A DNA stretch of 64,000 bases. It comes from a virus. Positions 30,885 to 42,500 of the stretch are shown one piece after another. Every line of letters starts with the position of its first letter. Positions within the stretch are counted from its first letter, which is position 1. The notes under the pieces were generated by a model. It did not search any database. It had not been told where the DNA came from and saw nothing but the letters and a program-made list of their open reading frames with translations. Where the stretch lies: positions 1 through 64,000 of the IMG/VR virus record IMGVR_UViG_3300042292_000800. The stretch is one strand, 5' to 3'. Made by a program: the position numbers and the translations under genes.

Positions 30885-33671
30885 TTAATTTAACGCACCT
30901 CTTGTCGATGCTATTATGGTAAATCCAAGATAATCAACAGTTATCATTTCTGTTGGTACAGTTATTGATACTGATGAAAAAGCTAACGCACTACCAGTTA
31001 AAAGTGCTGTTGGTATATTTGTTGTTAATGTGTCACTCCATAACAATGCACCAGCCATGTTGTATAAACTGTATTCTATTAAATTTGTCGCCTTATACAA
31101 AACTCTCATGTGAAACCATATTCCACCATTTGATATAGGAAAAAAAGTTCCTGTTTGACTTCTTACTGATGCATTTGCTGTTTTTCCATATAATTGATTA
31201 TCAACAATTTCCATATAAAAACCTTGTGAGGCATCTGTAACAGTATTTGTAGCAACCATAAAACCTGCTCTAATTGTAGAACCTATTCCAATTATAGTAT
31301 TTGGTGTTCTAAAAACTAAATCCATTTGCATTCCAATTGTTGGAAATATATTACCAATTGATAGCGAGTTTGTAGTAAAAAAACCACCACTGCTTGCTGT
31401 TGCTGATGATGAAATTCTCAACATCCCCGGATTTGTTCCATTAAAATAAGGCGCTACTGTAATTGATCCTGAAAGATACGTACCAGATGAAAAAGGTTGA
31501 ATAGCTTGAGTTGCCAAACCAATAAAATCTGAACTAAGAACTCTTGATACTTGTCGTAGTCTAAATTCTTCTGATCTATTTTCCCAAAGTGTAGTAGTTT
31601 TATTGTACAATAATGAATCACCATTATTTGGAGTATTACTTATCAAGTCCACATTATGAAGCTCTTGTAACTCATACCCATTTTGCACCCTTACATACAT
31701 TCTACCCGCACTTCCATTTGAAGCTGTTGTTACAACACCTAAATAAACTAAATGATTAGGTGCATAAGGTTTAACATTTGTAATTGTTCCTGCTGTTGCA
31801 CCAAGATATACAGGATCCCCATCATTCCAAGTTGATGTAGGTAAAATACTTAATCCATCCAACAATCCTTGCATCATTATCAACCCCTTTTGATTAACAC
31901 CAATAGATGTAGACAATACTAATCCAACTGTTTGAGCAGATGTCGCATCACTTGTATTATTTGCTCTTTTTACAGTCATTCTGTCTCCTGTTCCGCTAAA
32001 AGCATAAACAGGCATTCCTTTAGTTAGAGTAACGGAATCATCATTCGTAACATAAGACAATAAACTATTTGGAGCAGTTCCAATAACTTGAAACCTACTT
32101 GTTGTTGAATTATACACACAAAGCATTTCGCCTCCATTAATAATATCACCACCGATTAAAACACCATCATTATTTCTATATAAAGGTATTGCGCCAAGTG
32201 AATTTATATTTAGTGTTGCACTCGTAGTATTTCCATTTGTAAATCTAATCAAGTAGGCATCAGCATCATTATAAGCAGTAACTCCTGTAATTGTAGCAGT
32301 ATATGTGTCAGTTCCGGATGCTGTTGCGTGAGGTATTCCGCCACCTGTTGCACTTGCATTTAATGTTCCTCCTGATAAAGTTAATCCTGTGCCAATAGTT
32401 ATTTCTTCCATTACACCTGTACCTGCTGTGCTTCTACCAATAAGTTTATTAGTAGCCATAGATGTAGATATAACAGGCGTTGTTCCTCCTGAAGATGTTA
32501 TAGGACTTGTAGCACTTACTGATGTTACACCAGAAGTAATCCAAGCAGTACCAGTTAAAGTTGAAGATAAAATTTGACCTGCTGTACCTGGTGAATTTGC
32601 TGAATCATATACTGCACCAGTAATTCTTGCATTACCACTGACATGTAATTTTTGAGAAGGACTATTTGTTCCCATCCCAACATCACCTGCTTGAGTAATA
32701 CGCATTCGCTCAGCACCATTAATTGTAAAAAGATATGCTGTTAAAGATTGTCCAAATAATGGGTTAAATTCTAATTGATTAGAAGTATTTATTTTAAAAA
32801 CTGATAATGGTAAACCATCCGGTCTATAACTTATGAAATGTCTATTATTATCTATTGCAATATTTCCATTTGTTATGGCAGCTTTTATAGAAAGTCCTGG
32901 ATCAATTGCAGTTCCAACAAGTATTTTATTAGTTATAGTATCTCCTGTATTATTAACACGAAATACACTATTTCCAATAACACCTGTGTACTTGATAAAA
33001 TTTATAAAATCACCAGTATGCAGTGGTCTACTATTTAATCTTATACCATCTGAAAGTGCAGAGGTGTCATCAAAGTCACCATAAAAACCAATATTTTCTG
33101 GACCAGAAACAGCAACATTGTATCCAGTCATTATACCATTTGCAGGTGCTGCTTTACCATTTATTCTTACAATTACTGCATCTGGAGTTCCTCCAGGTAA
33201 ATTATAAAATGGCATATTGACATATAAGGTAGAAGGTACATTTGCAACATTACTTGCACCATAGTCACAATAAATTGTACCGTTTACGTCAAATCTAAAA
33301 GGTGTTGCAAAACTGATCGGTCTATTAACTATTACCGAAGTACCATTGTCTTCTATAAGTGAATCGCCAATAGTTGTTGGTGTAAAAAATTTAGATACAC
33401 GATTTGGTGTACCAGAACCTGTAATACCACCAAAAGAAGAAATTGCATTTTGTAATTTTTCTAATGCTGTAAGCACTGAATCTGCAGCAGTAATTGTACC
33501 AGGAATTGGTACAAATCCATCAAGAGGTCTATCAAGTACTACATCGTTTTCATTTGCACCATCATATAACTTAAAATATCCATTTTTAAGATAGAATTTT
33601 TTGAATCCTGGTTGCACAGAACCTGGGGATCCAACGTAATTCGCTACATGTATTGGTACAAGATGCTTCAT
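30885..33671 (-). CDS. Tail fibre / receptor-binding protein
   Basis: A 928-residue protein made of beta-rich, Thr/Ser/Gly-rich repeats. The N-terminal part has NRVSKFFTPTTIGDSLIED and, further on, GDVGMGTNSPSQKLHVSG with SANSPGTAGQILSSTLTGTAW. Both motifs are typical of fibre proteins in Bacteroidota phages and prophages (G.VGIGTTSPS.KL.V.G; GTAGQ.L.S.G). The final 180 residues (from about DFIGLATQAI) are a beta-sandwich-like region that may bind the host surface. There is no coiled coil and no enzymatic motif. It lies immediately after the giant polymerase operon. Confidence 0.8.
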   Translation of the reverse strand: MKHLVPIHVANYVGSPGSVQPGFKKFYLKNGYFKLYDGANENDVVLDRPLDGFVPIPGTITAADSVLTALEKLQNAISSFGGITGSGTPNRVSKFFTPTTIGDSLIEDNGTSVIVNRPISFATPFRFDVNGTIYCDYGASNVANVPSTLYVNMPFYNLPGGTPDAVIVRINGKAAPANGIMTGYNVAVSGPENIGFYGDFDDTSALSDGIRLNSRPLHTGDFINFIKYTGVIGNSVFRVNNTGDTITNKILVGTAIDPGLSIKAAITNGNIAIDNNRHFISYRPDGLPLSVFKINTSNQLEFNPLFGQSLTAYLFTINGAERMRITQAGDVGMGTNSPSQKLHVSGNARITGAVYDSANSPGTAGQILSSTLTGTAWITSGVTSVSATSPITSSGGTTPVISTSMATNKLIGRSTAGTGVMEEITIGTGLTLSGGTLNASATGGGIPHATASGTDTYTATITGVTAYNDADAYLIRFTNGNTTSATLNINSLGAIPLYRNNDGVLIGGDIINGGEMLCVYNSTTSRFQVIGTAPNSLLSYVTNDDSVTLTKGMPVYAFSGTGDRMTVKRANNTSDATSAQTVGLVLSTSIGVNQKGLIMMQGLLDGLSILPTSTWNDGDPVYLGATAGTITNVKPYAPNHLVYLGVVTTASNGSAGRMYVRVQNGYELQELHNVDLISNTPNNGDSLLYNKTTTLWENRSEEFRLRQVSRVLSSDFIGLATQAIQPFSSGTYLSGSITVAPYFNGTNPGMLRISSSATASSGGFFTTNSLSIGNIFPTIGMQMDLVFRTPNTIIGIGSTIRAGFMVATNTVTDASQGFYMEIVDNQLYGKTANASVRSQTGTFFPISNGGIWFHMRVLYKATNLIEYSLYNMAGALLWSDTLTTNIPTALLTGSALAFSSVSITVPTEMITVDYLGFTIIASTRGALN

Positions 33672-33705
33672 AATATAAATAGTAAGTTATACTATAATAT
33701 ACGAA

Positions 33706-36700
33706 TTATTGGTTACGTTTCATAATATCAATACGCCAATTTGGATCTGCAATATCTCTAAAGTTTTTAATACCAGTTAGATCGAAGAAATCTTTCATCA
33801 ATTTTGCATCACCTTTCTCATAACCACCAGCTTTTCTCATATAGTGAGAATCTTTCCAGATTTCATGTTTCCATTGACTATCATCTTCATTAGGTTCTTC
33901 ACCACCATTAAAAATATATGATAGTAAAAGATTAAATCCATGACTACTTGTTGCCATCAGCGCGTTAAATTCACGTGTGTATGCAGTAAATGTTGTAAAA
34001 TTCTTAACGTATTCTTTAGAACCACCTCCAATTGGAAACATCGAGTTGGTTTCACCATGTACACCCCAAAGAACTCTAATTGCGTTACCTTCCAAGAATG
34101 ATAATTCTTCATCATCATCGTCTTTTTTCCTAACGTATGAAAGAGCCATCATACTTAAAACTGTAAAGAGAGCCATTGTCAACGCATCTCTTTTTGCATG
34201 CTGAATTTTAGACGCATAAAAACCATTTACTTTTGTTTTATTATCTCTCAAAAGATTTTTGCTACCAAACAATACATGTTTAGCAATTTCTTTTGGTCCA
34301 TAATAGCGATATGCTGTTACAAATGCTCTCCAGTATCCAACAGCAACTTCTCCAGATTCATAGTTTGGTCTAAGATATCCAAATCTATTTAACATCTGAG
34401 GTATTACATATTTTCTAAAGAAGAATACAAGTTTACCTACTACATTTTCTTCAAAAGCAGTTTGATCTGCTTTAGCATAGTTACCTTGTGCTCTACGCAT
34501 TTCAGAATAAATAGTATTTCTTAATCTGTTTTCATCTTGTTGTGTATATTCTACATCATTGCGTTTTGATATGGAACCATCAGCATCTTTAAAATAGACC
34601 TCGTGAGCTGGTATAACTACATCATTACCTTCAGCATCTTTTCTGTACACTTTATCTCCTGTAACCGGATCAATGTCAAAAGTTTTAAATTTGTAACGAT
34701 TTAAAATTGCGTACATTACTGTAACACCAATTTCTGTATCACCTTTATCTTGAAATAAATATCCAAGTTCTTGAACATTCATTGCTTTAGATAAAATTCT
34801 TCTACCTCTTGAACCAGTTACTTCATCGACATATTTTATATAATCCTTTTGCATTGGGTTAAATAGTCTGTACAACATAGTAGATTTACTAATGTCACTA
34901 ACTCTACCCCAGTCACCAAAATAGTTTTTGATAAAACCGTTTTCACCAAGACCATACACTTGACCTTTTGCCCACATATAGTCTTCTCTACTATAGTGAT
35001 CACTTTCTAATCCTCCTGCTGCAATAAATGCTTGTACATTACCAGACACGTAGTTTTTAGTTTGGTTGACAACATCAAATCCAATTCTAATAAAACTGGT
35101 GTATGACATTACGTTATTTACAATCTTTGTAAGTTTTTTGTTAAGATATGTAAGTGATTGATCTTGTGCATTAATAAACTTTCTTCTTTCAAATTTAAGA
35201 ATTGAAATTACATTTTCAAGTTCTGCAAGACGTTTATTCATATCAATTGGTCTACCTTCATCATCTTTAAGAACTGCTTTGTTTTGAGTTTGTTTTTTCA
35301 AATCCTCAGAAAGTAATTCAATACCAGAAATAAAAATATCAGCAACCGGTGCAACTTCTTGCATTGCAATATTATAGTTTGCTTCTGTTGTCCATTTCAT
35401 TAAACAACCAACTGCATCTTTTGATTGCATGTTTTCAGGAAGTTGATCGTTAAATCTTAAACGAATTCTACCTCCATTATCACCAAAAGTATTTGACACT
35501 GTGTCTTGTACACTACGTGTTTTCCATGCTTTATCAATGTATTGTTCCCATCTGTTTTTTGAACCTTCAATAATTCCTTCTCTTGAGAAGTTTTGCATTG
35601 TGGTTGAAGCAAATCCAGGAACTTGGTATCCAATTTTTTTACCATCAGTTTTTACTTGTAAATCAAAAAACATGGTAGTTAATTTTTTGTAAAAATTAAA
35701 TAGTTCAGGATCATTCATCATGTTCAAGTATTTTGAATTGATGTTTTCTACTTTATATGTAGACCTGTCTACTTGATAAGATTTGTCAGAATCTTGATAA
35801 ATACCTTTTGGCATTGGAATTCCATCTGGTGATTTTAAAAAGTCTGGATTATACGACGACTCTTTTAATTTTTTGATTTTATACTTAGGATGTGGTACAG
35901 TTTCAGTATATTCTGCAGCAACGCCTGGAGCAGGAAGTCTTTGGTAATTAAAAGATTTTGCTATTGTTCGTTTGTAAATATCTTCTTCACTGTCTAATAT
36001 ACTTTGATATGGTTGTTGGTGAAATTGATTGTACCATTTTTCAAATTTCTTTTCTTCAATGTCAAATTGACCTTCATAAAATATAACATCTTTTGTAGCA
36101 TTATCAATTGCAGCTGCGTCTTTACTTGCCTCTGCTTTTTCTAAATCAAGTTGTGCTTTAATTAATAGTTTTTTTGAACTATTTAATGCTTTGATTTTAG
36201 CATCACGACTGTTTATGTAAGATTTACTTAACTGCAGTGAAGCAATTCTGTTTATTTGTTCTTTAATTTGAGTAGATCTTTGTTTTTCTTCAGGAGTAAA
36301 TTTACTCATATCAAGTGTCTTGCCTTCAAATATAGACTCAAGTTGTGCTTCTATATCAGCAATTTGATCTGCTTCTTCTTCAGTAACAAACTGTGACTGA
36401 AGTATACCAGCAACCTTGTGTGGTTTTAGTATCTCAGAACGCTGTTTAATCAAATCAGATACTGCAGGATCAGAACCAAATATTTCTGCACGAGCTTCAT
36501 ATAATGCAGAAAGCTCATCATACCATTGTGATGTCGGTCTTGTTACTGTGTTATCAGCATACCATTTTTTAAGTAATTCAGGATGTTCTTGATACTTTGC
36601 AATTGCATTTGCTTTTCTTCTTTCGTAGAATGCAAAGTTTGTATCAAACTCAAATAAATTATTAAACTCTTCCATGTACGCAGCATAATCAGGATTCATC

Positions 36701-39591
36701 TTCTTTGCCTTTTCTCTCAGAACTCTGATGTCATCTTCAAGTTCTTTCAATCTATCAAAGTCATAATCCTCAAGTAACACTTCGTTTCCTTCACCTACCT
36801 GAAATGTTATTTGCTGTATCTCAAAATATTTTTCCTGAAGTTCATTTCTGATTTCTTCAGGCATTAATGCTTGTAATTTGTAGAATGATTCATTAAATGG
36901 TAATGATGTATTATCAATTAACCATTTAATTCTTTCAGTATTAAAATTTTCTTTTTCTTTCTTTTTTTCAAACAATGCTGTTTTAGCATCTTCATATTCT
37001 TGAGTACCATTCTGTTTAGAATTAACTTCACTTGTCAAGTTTCGAATTTCTTGATTAAATTCTTTTAGTTTTGAGTTGTATTCTTTGAATGTGTTTTCGT
37101 ATTCTTGACTATATGGTTTTACAAAATTTAAACTTCTTGCAGTTTCATACTCACCTTTATCCTTATTAAATACTTTGTATTCTCTCCATTCAGACATTTC
37201 ATCATTTAATTGTTCAACAGTAAATCGTTTTAATAAATTATCTCTGTCTCTGTCAAACTGCATTATTGCAAAATCATTTTGCATATTGTATACAGCTTTT
37301 GCTTGTCCATTTTTATACATTTGAGTCATTGCTGATATTGCAAGATCACTATTAGATGCAGAAGCGATACCTTTATCTAATAACAATCCGGAAAACAATG
37401 ATGTACTATTAAAAGTATCTTGTGCTCCAATATAAACTTGAGAGTTTGGATCTGTAACAGCATTGATGTATTTTTTTAACGCCTCAATATCATATTCAAC
37501 TCCTGTAGTAACGTATGCGCGTAAACGTAATAACTCAAGTTCTTTACGTTGTACATTGTCCAAAATATCTTTAGCATCAGGAGAACTATTAGCAACTTTT
37601 TTTCTAAACTCAACAGATACTAAAGATATTAAACTTCCTTGCAGTTGTTTAAAAAGATTTGCTGCTTTACCAGCTTTCATGTCTTCAATTTCTTTTTCTA
37701 ATTTAGCAATCTTTGGTTCAAGTGCCTGACGTGTTTGAGCATTAATAGAAGAAAACACTGCTTCACCAGGTGTCATTAATATTTTAACACCGTTTAGTAA
37801 AAATGCTTCTCTAAAATTTGCTTCAATTGTCATGTTATGTTGACGTAATTGATTTAATTTTTGCATTACAGGACTGCTTGGAGAAATATTATTATTAGGA
37901 TCTTCTGCAGCTTTGTTTACAATAGACTCAAGAGTTTCAATAATATCGTTTAGTCCTTTTGAACGTATAAATGCTTGATGAATTTGTGTTGTATCTGAAC
38001 TAAAAAAATCAAGTGTTCCAGTTCTAAAAGACTTGATTGCTTCTTTTGACAAATCAGATAACTTTTTAAGATCGTCTTCTGTAGCAGCAAGAATATTAAA
38101 AAAGTTAATTTCATATGCAGCATCTGTTGCATCTACCTTTTCAGTATAAGTATTAAATGTTGCTAAGGTGGCTCTTCTAACTGCAAGTAGTTCACGCAAT
38201 GGAGTCGAGTTTTTACCTTGAGCGTCTAATTCATTTATTCTATCAAAGATTTCTTCACTCTGTTGTTTATATGCCTCTTTTAATGCTTTCATTACTCTTT
38301 TGTTTTCTGCTTCAGTTGGAGTAAACTCTAATGTTTGAAAGTTCTTTTCAAGTTCATCCTCAATAGCTTTGTTACCAACAGGGATTTCTGCATCTATTGC
38401 ATCACGATATTCTTTTAATCTTTGTGCAGTTCGTAGTGGATCTTTTATCCAATCACCATACTCATTGATTGTTTGAGCGTATGTTGCATAATCAAAGTAG
38501 TTATTACCTTGAAATATATGTAATGCATCACCTAAGAATTTATTGTTTGCATCTGTTTGATATAGTAAAGCAACAATCTTACTTTCTTCAGTAACAAGAC
38601 CAATTTGACCAAGCATATTTTCATATGCTTTTAATTGCAGTGTCCAGTTGTCGTATGCTGTTCTAAGTAAGTTTGCTTGTTTTAATTTATCAGCCATACC
38701 TGGTTTGTCATTAACCTGATATGAAGTTGTGGCAAGATTGACAAATGCTCTGTCTTTGTCAATTTCAACACCAAACGGACCAGTAGTAACCATGTTATGA
38801 ACCTTTTTTGTCTTAAAGTCAAACACTTTTACTTTACCGGTATTGCTAATCAAAAGTAAATCCAGACGACCAACAATATAGTTACCTGCAATATCTTTAC
38901 CAGCAAGAGTAATCTCTGGTAAGATAAGATATCCTTCATCTTTGTTAACAGCGACATGTTTTGCAACACGATCTGCCATGTCAAATATTTTTTCTTTTGT
39001 AAGTTCTTCTATGTAAAATGGATTCTTTTCTAAATACTTTTCATACACCTTGTCAAAAAATTCTGGAGTCAAGACTTGGTCAATAACCTTGTTTGTTTTT
39101 AACGCTTCAATCTGTGCTTTTTCTAACACGTCGTGCATAAATGTACCAAACAGTTTGAATGCTTCATACTTAGCAGGATCTCCTGCAAAATCTGAAGATC
39201 CAATAAATGAAGTAACAGAGTAAGAAGGTAAAGTGTTTCTACCATCTTTTCTTAGCTCAATGTTTTTTTCAAGAAATTCTTGATACTCTCTATTGTTTTG
39301 TAACAGTTTTGAAATTGCTTCTCTTTGAGCATTGTTTGCAAATAAACTAAGATTTGTAAGTGTAACTGCTTGATCTTTAGTTCTTTCTAATTTGAATTCA
39401 TCAGAGTGACGAACATGTCGTTCATCATTTTCTTCCACTTTCATACCTGCAATTAAACTTTTTGCTTCATCAACAGAAGGAATAATATCTTTATTTAATG
39501 CAACAGCGGTTCTTGCTAATGCCTCATTGCCTCCAAATGCTGCAACAAGTTCTTTAAACAATGGATCATTTATGTTAATACAATTTGTCAT
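33706..39591 (-). CDS. Giant 1961-aa protein with N-terminal PD-(D/E)XK nuclease domain
   Basis: The N-terminal 270 residues contain a RecB/Cas4-type nuclease core: H153 in FGTFMHDVLE, D244 in GRLDLLLI and D258-x-K260 in VFDFKTKK. The middle 1200 residues are long helical and coiled-coil-like segments rich in Lys/Glu. The C-terminal part has a hydrophobic segment (TMALFTVLSMMALSY), aromatic FFFRKYVIPQMLNR and a glycine-rich PIGGGSKEY. The protein is next to the RNA polymerase polyprotein (3-base gap) and probably virion-carried and injected with it. The nuclease could act on host or phage DNA at entry. No family name is assigned. Confidence 0.65.
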   Translation of the reverse strand: MTNCININDPLFKELVAAFGGNEALARTAVALNKDIIPSVDEAKSLIAGMKVEENDERHVRHSDEFKLERTKDQAVTLTNLSLFANNAQREAISKLLQNNREYQEFLEKNIELRKDGRNTLPSYSVTSFIGSSDFAGDPAKYEAFKLFGTFMHDVLEKAQIEALKTNKVIDQVLTPEFFDKVYEKYLEKNPFYIEELTKEKIFDMADRVAKHVAVNKDEGYLILPEITLAGKDIAGNYIVGRLDLLLISNTGKVKVFDFKTKKVHNMVTTGPFGVEIDKDRAFVNLATTSYQVNDKPGMADKLKQANLLRTAYDNWTLQLKAYENMLGQIGLVTEESKIVALLYQTDANNKFLGDALHIFQGNNYFDYATYAQTINEYGDWIKDPLRTAQRLKEYRDAIDAEIPVGNKAIEDELEKNFQTLEFTPTEAENKRVMKALKEAYKQQSEEIFDRINELDAQGKNSTPLRELLAVRRATLATFNTYTEKVDATDAAYEINFFNILAATEDDLKKLSDLSKEAIKSFRTGTLDFFSSDTTQIHQAFIRSKGLNDIIETLESIVNKAAEDPNNNISPSSPVMQKLNQLRQHNMTIEANFREAFLLNGVKILMTPGEAVFSSINAQTRQALEPKIAKLEKEIEDMKAGKAANLFKQLQGSLISLVSVEFRKKVANSSPDAKDILDNVQRKELELLRLRAYVTTGVEYDIEALKKYINAVTDPNSQVYIGAQDTFNSTSLFSGLLLDKGIASASNSDLAISAMTQMYKNGQAKAVYNMQNDFAIMQFDRDRDNLLKRFTVEQLNDEMSEWREYKVFNKDKGEYETARSLNFVKPYSQEYENTFKEYNSKLKEFNQEIRNLTSEVNSKQNGTQEYEDAKTALFEKKKEKENFNTERIKWLIDNTSLPFNESFYKLQALMPEEIRNELQEKYFEIQQITFQVGEGNEVLLEDYDFDRLKELEDDIRVLREKAKKMNPDYAAYMEEFNNLFEFDTNFAFYERRKANAIAKYQEHPELLKKWYADNTVTRPTSQWYDELSALYEARAEIFGSDPAVSDLIKQRSEILKPHKVAGILQSQFVTEEEADQIADIEAQLESIFEGKTLDMSKFTPEEKQRSTQIKEQINRIASLQLSKSYINSRDAKIKALNSSKKLLIKAQLDLEKAEASKDAAAIDNATKDVIFYEGQFDIEEKKFEKWYNQFHQQPYQSILDSEEDIYKRTIAKSFNYQRLPAPGVAAEYTETVPHPKYKIKKLKESSYNPDFLKSPDGIPMPKGIYQDSDKSYQVDRSTYKVENINSKYLNMMNDPELFNFYKKLTTMFFDLQVKTDGKKIGYQVPGFASTTMQNFSREGIIEGSKNRWEQYIDKAWKTRSVQDTVSNTFGDNGGRIRLRFNDQLPENMQSKDAVGCLMKWTTEANYNIAMQEVAPVADIFISGIELLSEDLKKQTQNKAVLKDDEGRPIDMNKRLAELENVISILKFERRKFINAQDQSLTYLNKKLTKIVNNVMSYTSFIRIGFDVVNQTKNYVSGNVQAFIAAGGLESDHYSREDYMWAKGQVYGLGENGFIKNYFGDWGRVSDISKSTMLYRLFNPMQKDYIKYVDEVTGSRGRRILSKAMNVQELGYLFQDKGDTEIGVTVMYAILNRYKFKTFDIDPVTGDKVYRKDAEGNDVVIPAHEVYFKDADGSISKRNDVEYTQQDENRLRNTIYSEMRRAQGNYAKADQTAFEENVVGKLVFFFRKYVIPQMLNRFGYLRPNYESGEVAVGYWRAFVTAYRYYGPKEIAKHVLFGSKNLLRDNKTKVNGFYASKIQHAKRDALTMALFTVLSMMALSYVRKKDDDDEELSFLEGNAIRVLWGVHGETNSMFPIGGGSKEYVKNFTTFTAYTREFNALMATSSHGFNLLLSYIFNGGEEPNEDDSQWKHEIWKDSHYMRKAGGYEKGDAKLMKDFFDLTGIKNFRDIADPNWRIDIMKRNQ

Positions 39592-39594
39592 GTC

Positions 39595-42500
39595 TTATAA
39601 ACATTTAAGTTTTTCAATAATTTCTTGGTTAGATAATCCTGTAGATTTTAACTGTACAGCCATGTCTGCAAAAGTTTTAGAATACGCTTCTAAAGATTGA
39701 CGTTTACCGCTTTGCTCGTAGAAGTGCTTTACTACATCAAAGGTAACATTAATATTTTGAATATCAAGTTCTAATTGAGTAAGTGGTGCAGATGTTTCCG
39801 GTTTAATAGAATAGTCTTCAAACATGTCTGCAGTTAAACCTTCAGACATTGCTTCTGCAAGATCAAATTCTGACATGTCAACTTTTGCTTTTTTATTTAT
39901 AAGACTCATGTATCGTTTAGATTGTTCAATACTAAATCCAATTGGACTAAGTGTATTAGTTGTAAGTTCCATTGGTAATGCAACATATTTTGCAGCGTTA
40001 CCTGTAGTTCTATATTCACCTACACCTGCAATAGAATTGATAATAGATTTACCAAAACTCTTATTACCTATTTCTTCATCAACACCTTGTAACAAATAAG
40101 TAGTGGATCCAAGTTTTAACATAACTGGAAACTTAAACTTATTTTTATCATCTTTATCTTTGAAGATGTTTAACTTTTCACCTACAGCCATTACTGCTTG
40201 AGAAGTTGCTTCAGGAATGCTATCAGCACCTTTCATGTTAATAACAATTTCTTCAAGTTTACCAGAAGTAAGTCTATCAGTAAGTAAAAATCCTTTTTTA
40301 TCTGCAGTAACAACTAATCCTAAAATATTTCCAACAATTTTATTTGCAATGTCAATTCTTTCTTTTGCATCTGTTGTTTGGAAATTAATGTTTTTCATAA
40401 ATTTAGATGCATAATCTGCAGACTCATTGTATGAAATATTTTTAACACCTTTGATTTTCTTATTACTAACTTCTTTTGATGCACCATGCGCCATTAAAAC
40501 AAACAAATCATCAAATAACTTGTACACTTGTTCTTGAGTAGTTGTTGACTCATCGCCAATAAATGATTTAATTGCATCAATTAATTCTTTTTTATTACCT
40601 TGAGTACTCTCAATTGCTTTAATAAAGTCTTCTATGTTTTTAGACAATGGTATCTGTAATTCAGCAGGTAGATATTGTAAAAAAGATCCAGATTTATATT
40701 GCAACCCTGTTCTTGCAAGTTCATGATAAAATAGTTTTTTCATAAACAAGTTTTCTTTTTTATACAATACATACGCATCATTCGAAATACTATCAGCTAA
40801 TTCACCAGCAATTTTTGCTTTATTTACCATTTCCAAAGTCTTTTCTTGAACAGGTTGATTGGTTGTAGTAAATACTGTTGCTGTATTGTTGGATACTTTT
40901 AAGTATTGTAAGAACTTATTATCAGGATACAGATCCTTCATTGCATCAAGTTCTTTATCTAAAGAATTTTTAAACCAGTAATCTGCAGTAAATGTTTCAA
41001 TCAAGTTTCTGTCATCTGCGTCAAAGTTTGCTTGCATCGAGGCGTTAGTACTTTTTCTGCTTCCAGGAAGACTTAGTTGATATTTACGCAAAGCAACAAA
41101 ACTTGTCATAATTTTGGCAATGTTAGATGGATCTGTAAACACAGTATCAAACAAGTTTTTAATTGGTTGGAAGAAAGACGTTCTTTCTAAGAATATTTTA
41201 GAAGATTGCTCTTTTAAATCATCCATTGATTCAGTAAGTGGAACCCACACTTGTTTTCCATTAAATAATTTATCGCTGGATTCTACTGTAAATATAGATT
41301 CACCATCACGTAACTGATTAATGTTTTTATACAATTTGTCAAAAGATACAAAAGTCGGATTAAGTTTTTTATACAAATCAACTATTGCACCTGCATTTCG
41401 TATCTTCCATGCTTGTTGTGATTGTTCTTTGTATAATTGTAACAAAATCAATTTTTGTGCTTCATTTGATAGTGCTGTTTTAACACCTCCAACATAAGCT
41501 GATACTTCATATCCAATGTCTTCAGTAGTAAGAACATTGTTCTCTAATCTGTATTCATCAAGTGGAGTTTGTTTAAAATCAATCATTAAGTTGTCTTTGT
41601 TAATTTTAACATTAACAGCATATGAATCTGGTGCAATTAGACCTGCATCAATTAGTTCATTTAACAATTTTCTATCACCATTGGTTTTTACAAATTTTTC
41701 AATTTGTTTTCCAATCCTGTCATTTAAAAACAAATACTCTGTCGAAATTGATTCACTAATTGCAAAACGAGATGCTTGAACTTCATTTATAGCATTTCTT
41801 ATTTCAGGAATAAAGTTAAATCCAAATGCAAATGCAGGATCTAATCCGATTCCAATCATCGCAAGAGTAACACCAGTATTTATTTCATTCATTTCTAATG
41901 CAGCAGGAATAGGTTTTTTCATACCGTCTGCAGCAATACCTAATACAATACCATTAAGTTCAATTACACGCTGACCATTTTTGTTTATTGCACCAAATTT
42001 AAAAAGATTGTTTTCAGTTATTTTAGTAGTACCATCTGCTTGCAAATCGTTGCTAAAAAATTTCCAAACAACATTGTTAGAATTTAGTTCTAATTCATAT
42101 TGACTTGCAAGTGCTAAGAATTTTTGTAATGACGCTGCAATACCAATCATATCTTTATAAGCAGAACCTAAATATTTAGACTCAATAATAGATGTAATAG
42201 TATTTGGATCAGACTTAGGTCCAAAATTTTCAAGATCCCTACCGTAGCCTTCTACAATACTTTCGAAGTATTCTGTAGAAGATTTAGCGTGTATGTACAA
42301 GTTTTTAAACACTGCCTCATTAGAAAGAATATTAATCTTTGCATCCAAGTTATTATTTTGGTGTATAGGTAATACAGACAAATGATTCACAATGTTACTA
42401 TCAAAGTTTGCTTGATCAACTGGTAAACCATATTTTTCAAAAACTTGTAATGCTGCTTCAATTCTTACAGCTCCATCTACAAGTGTTAACAATCTTCGTT

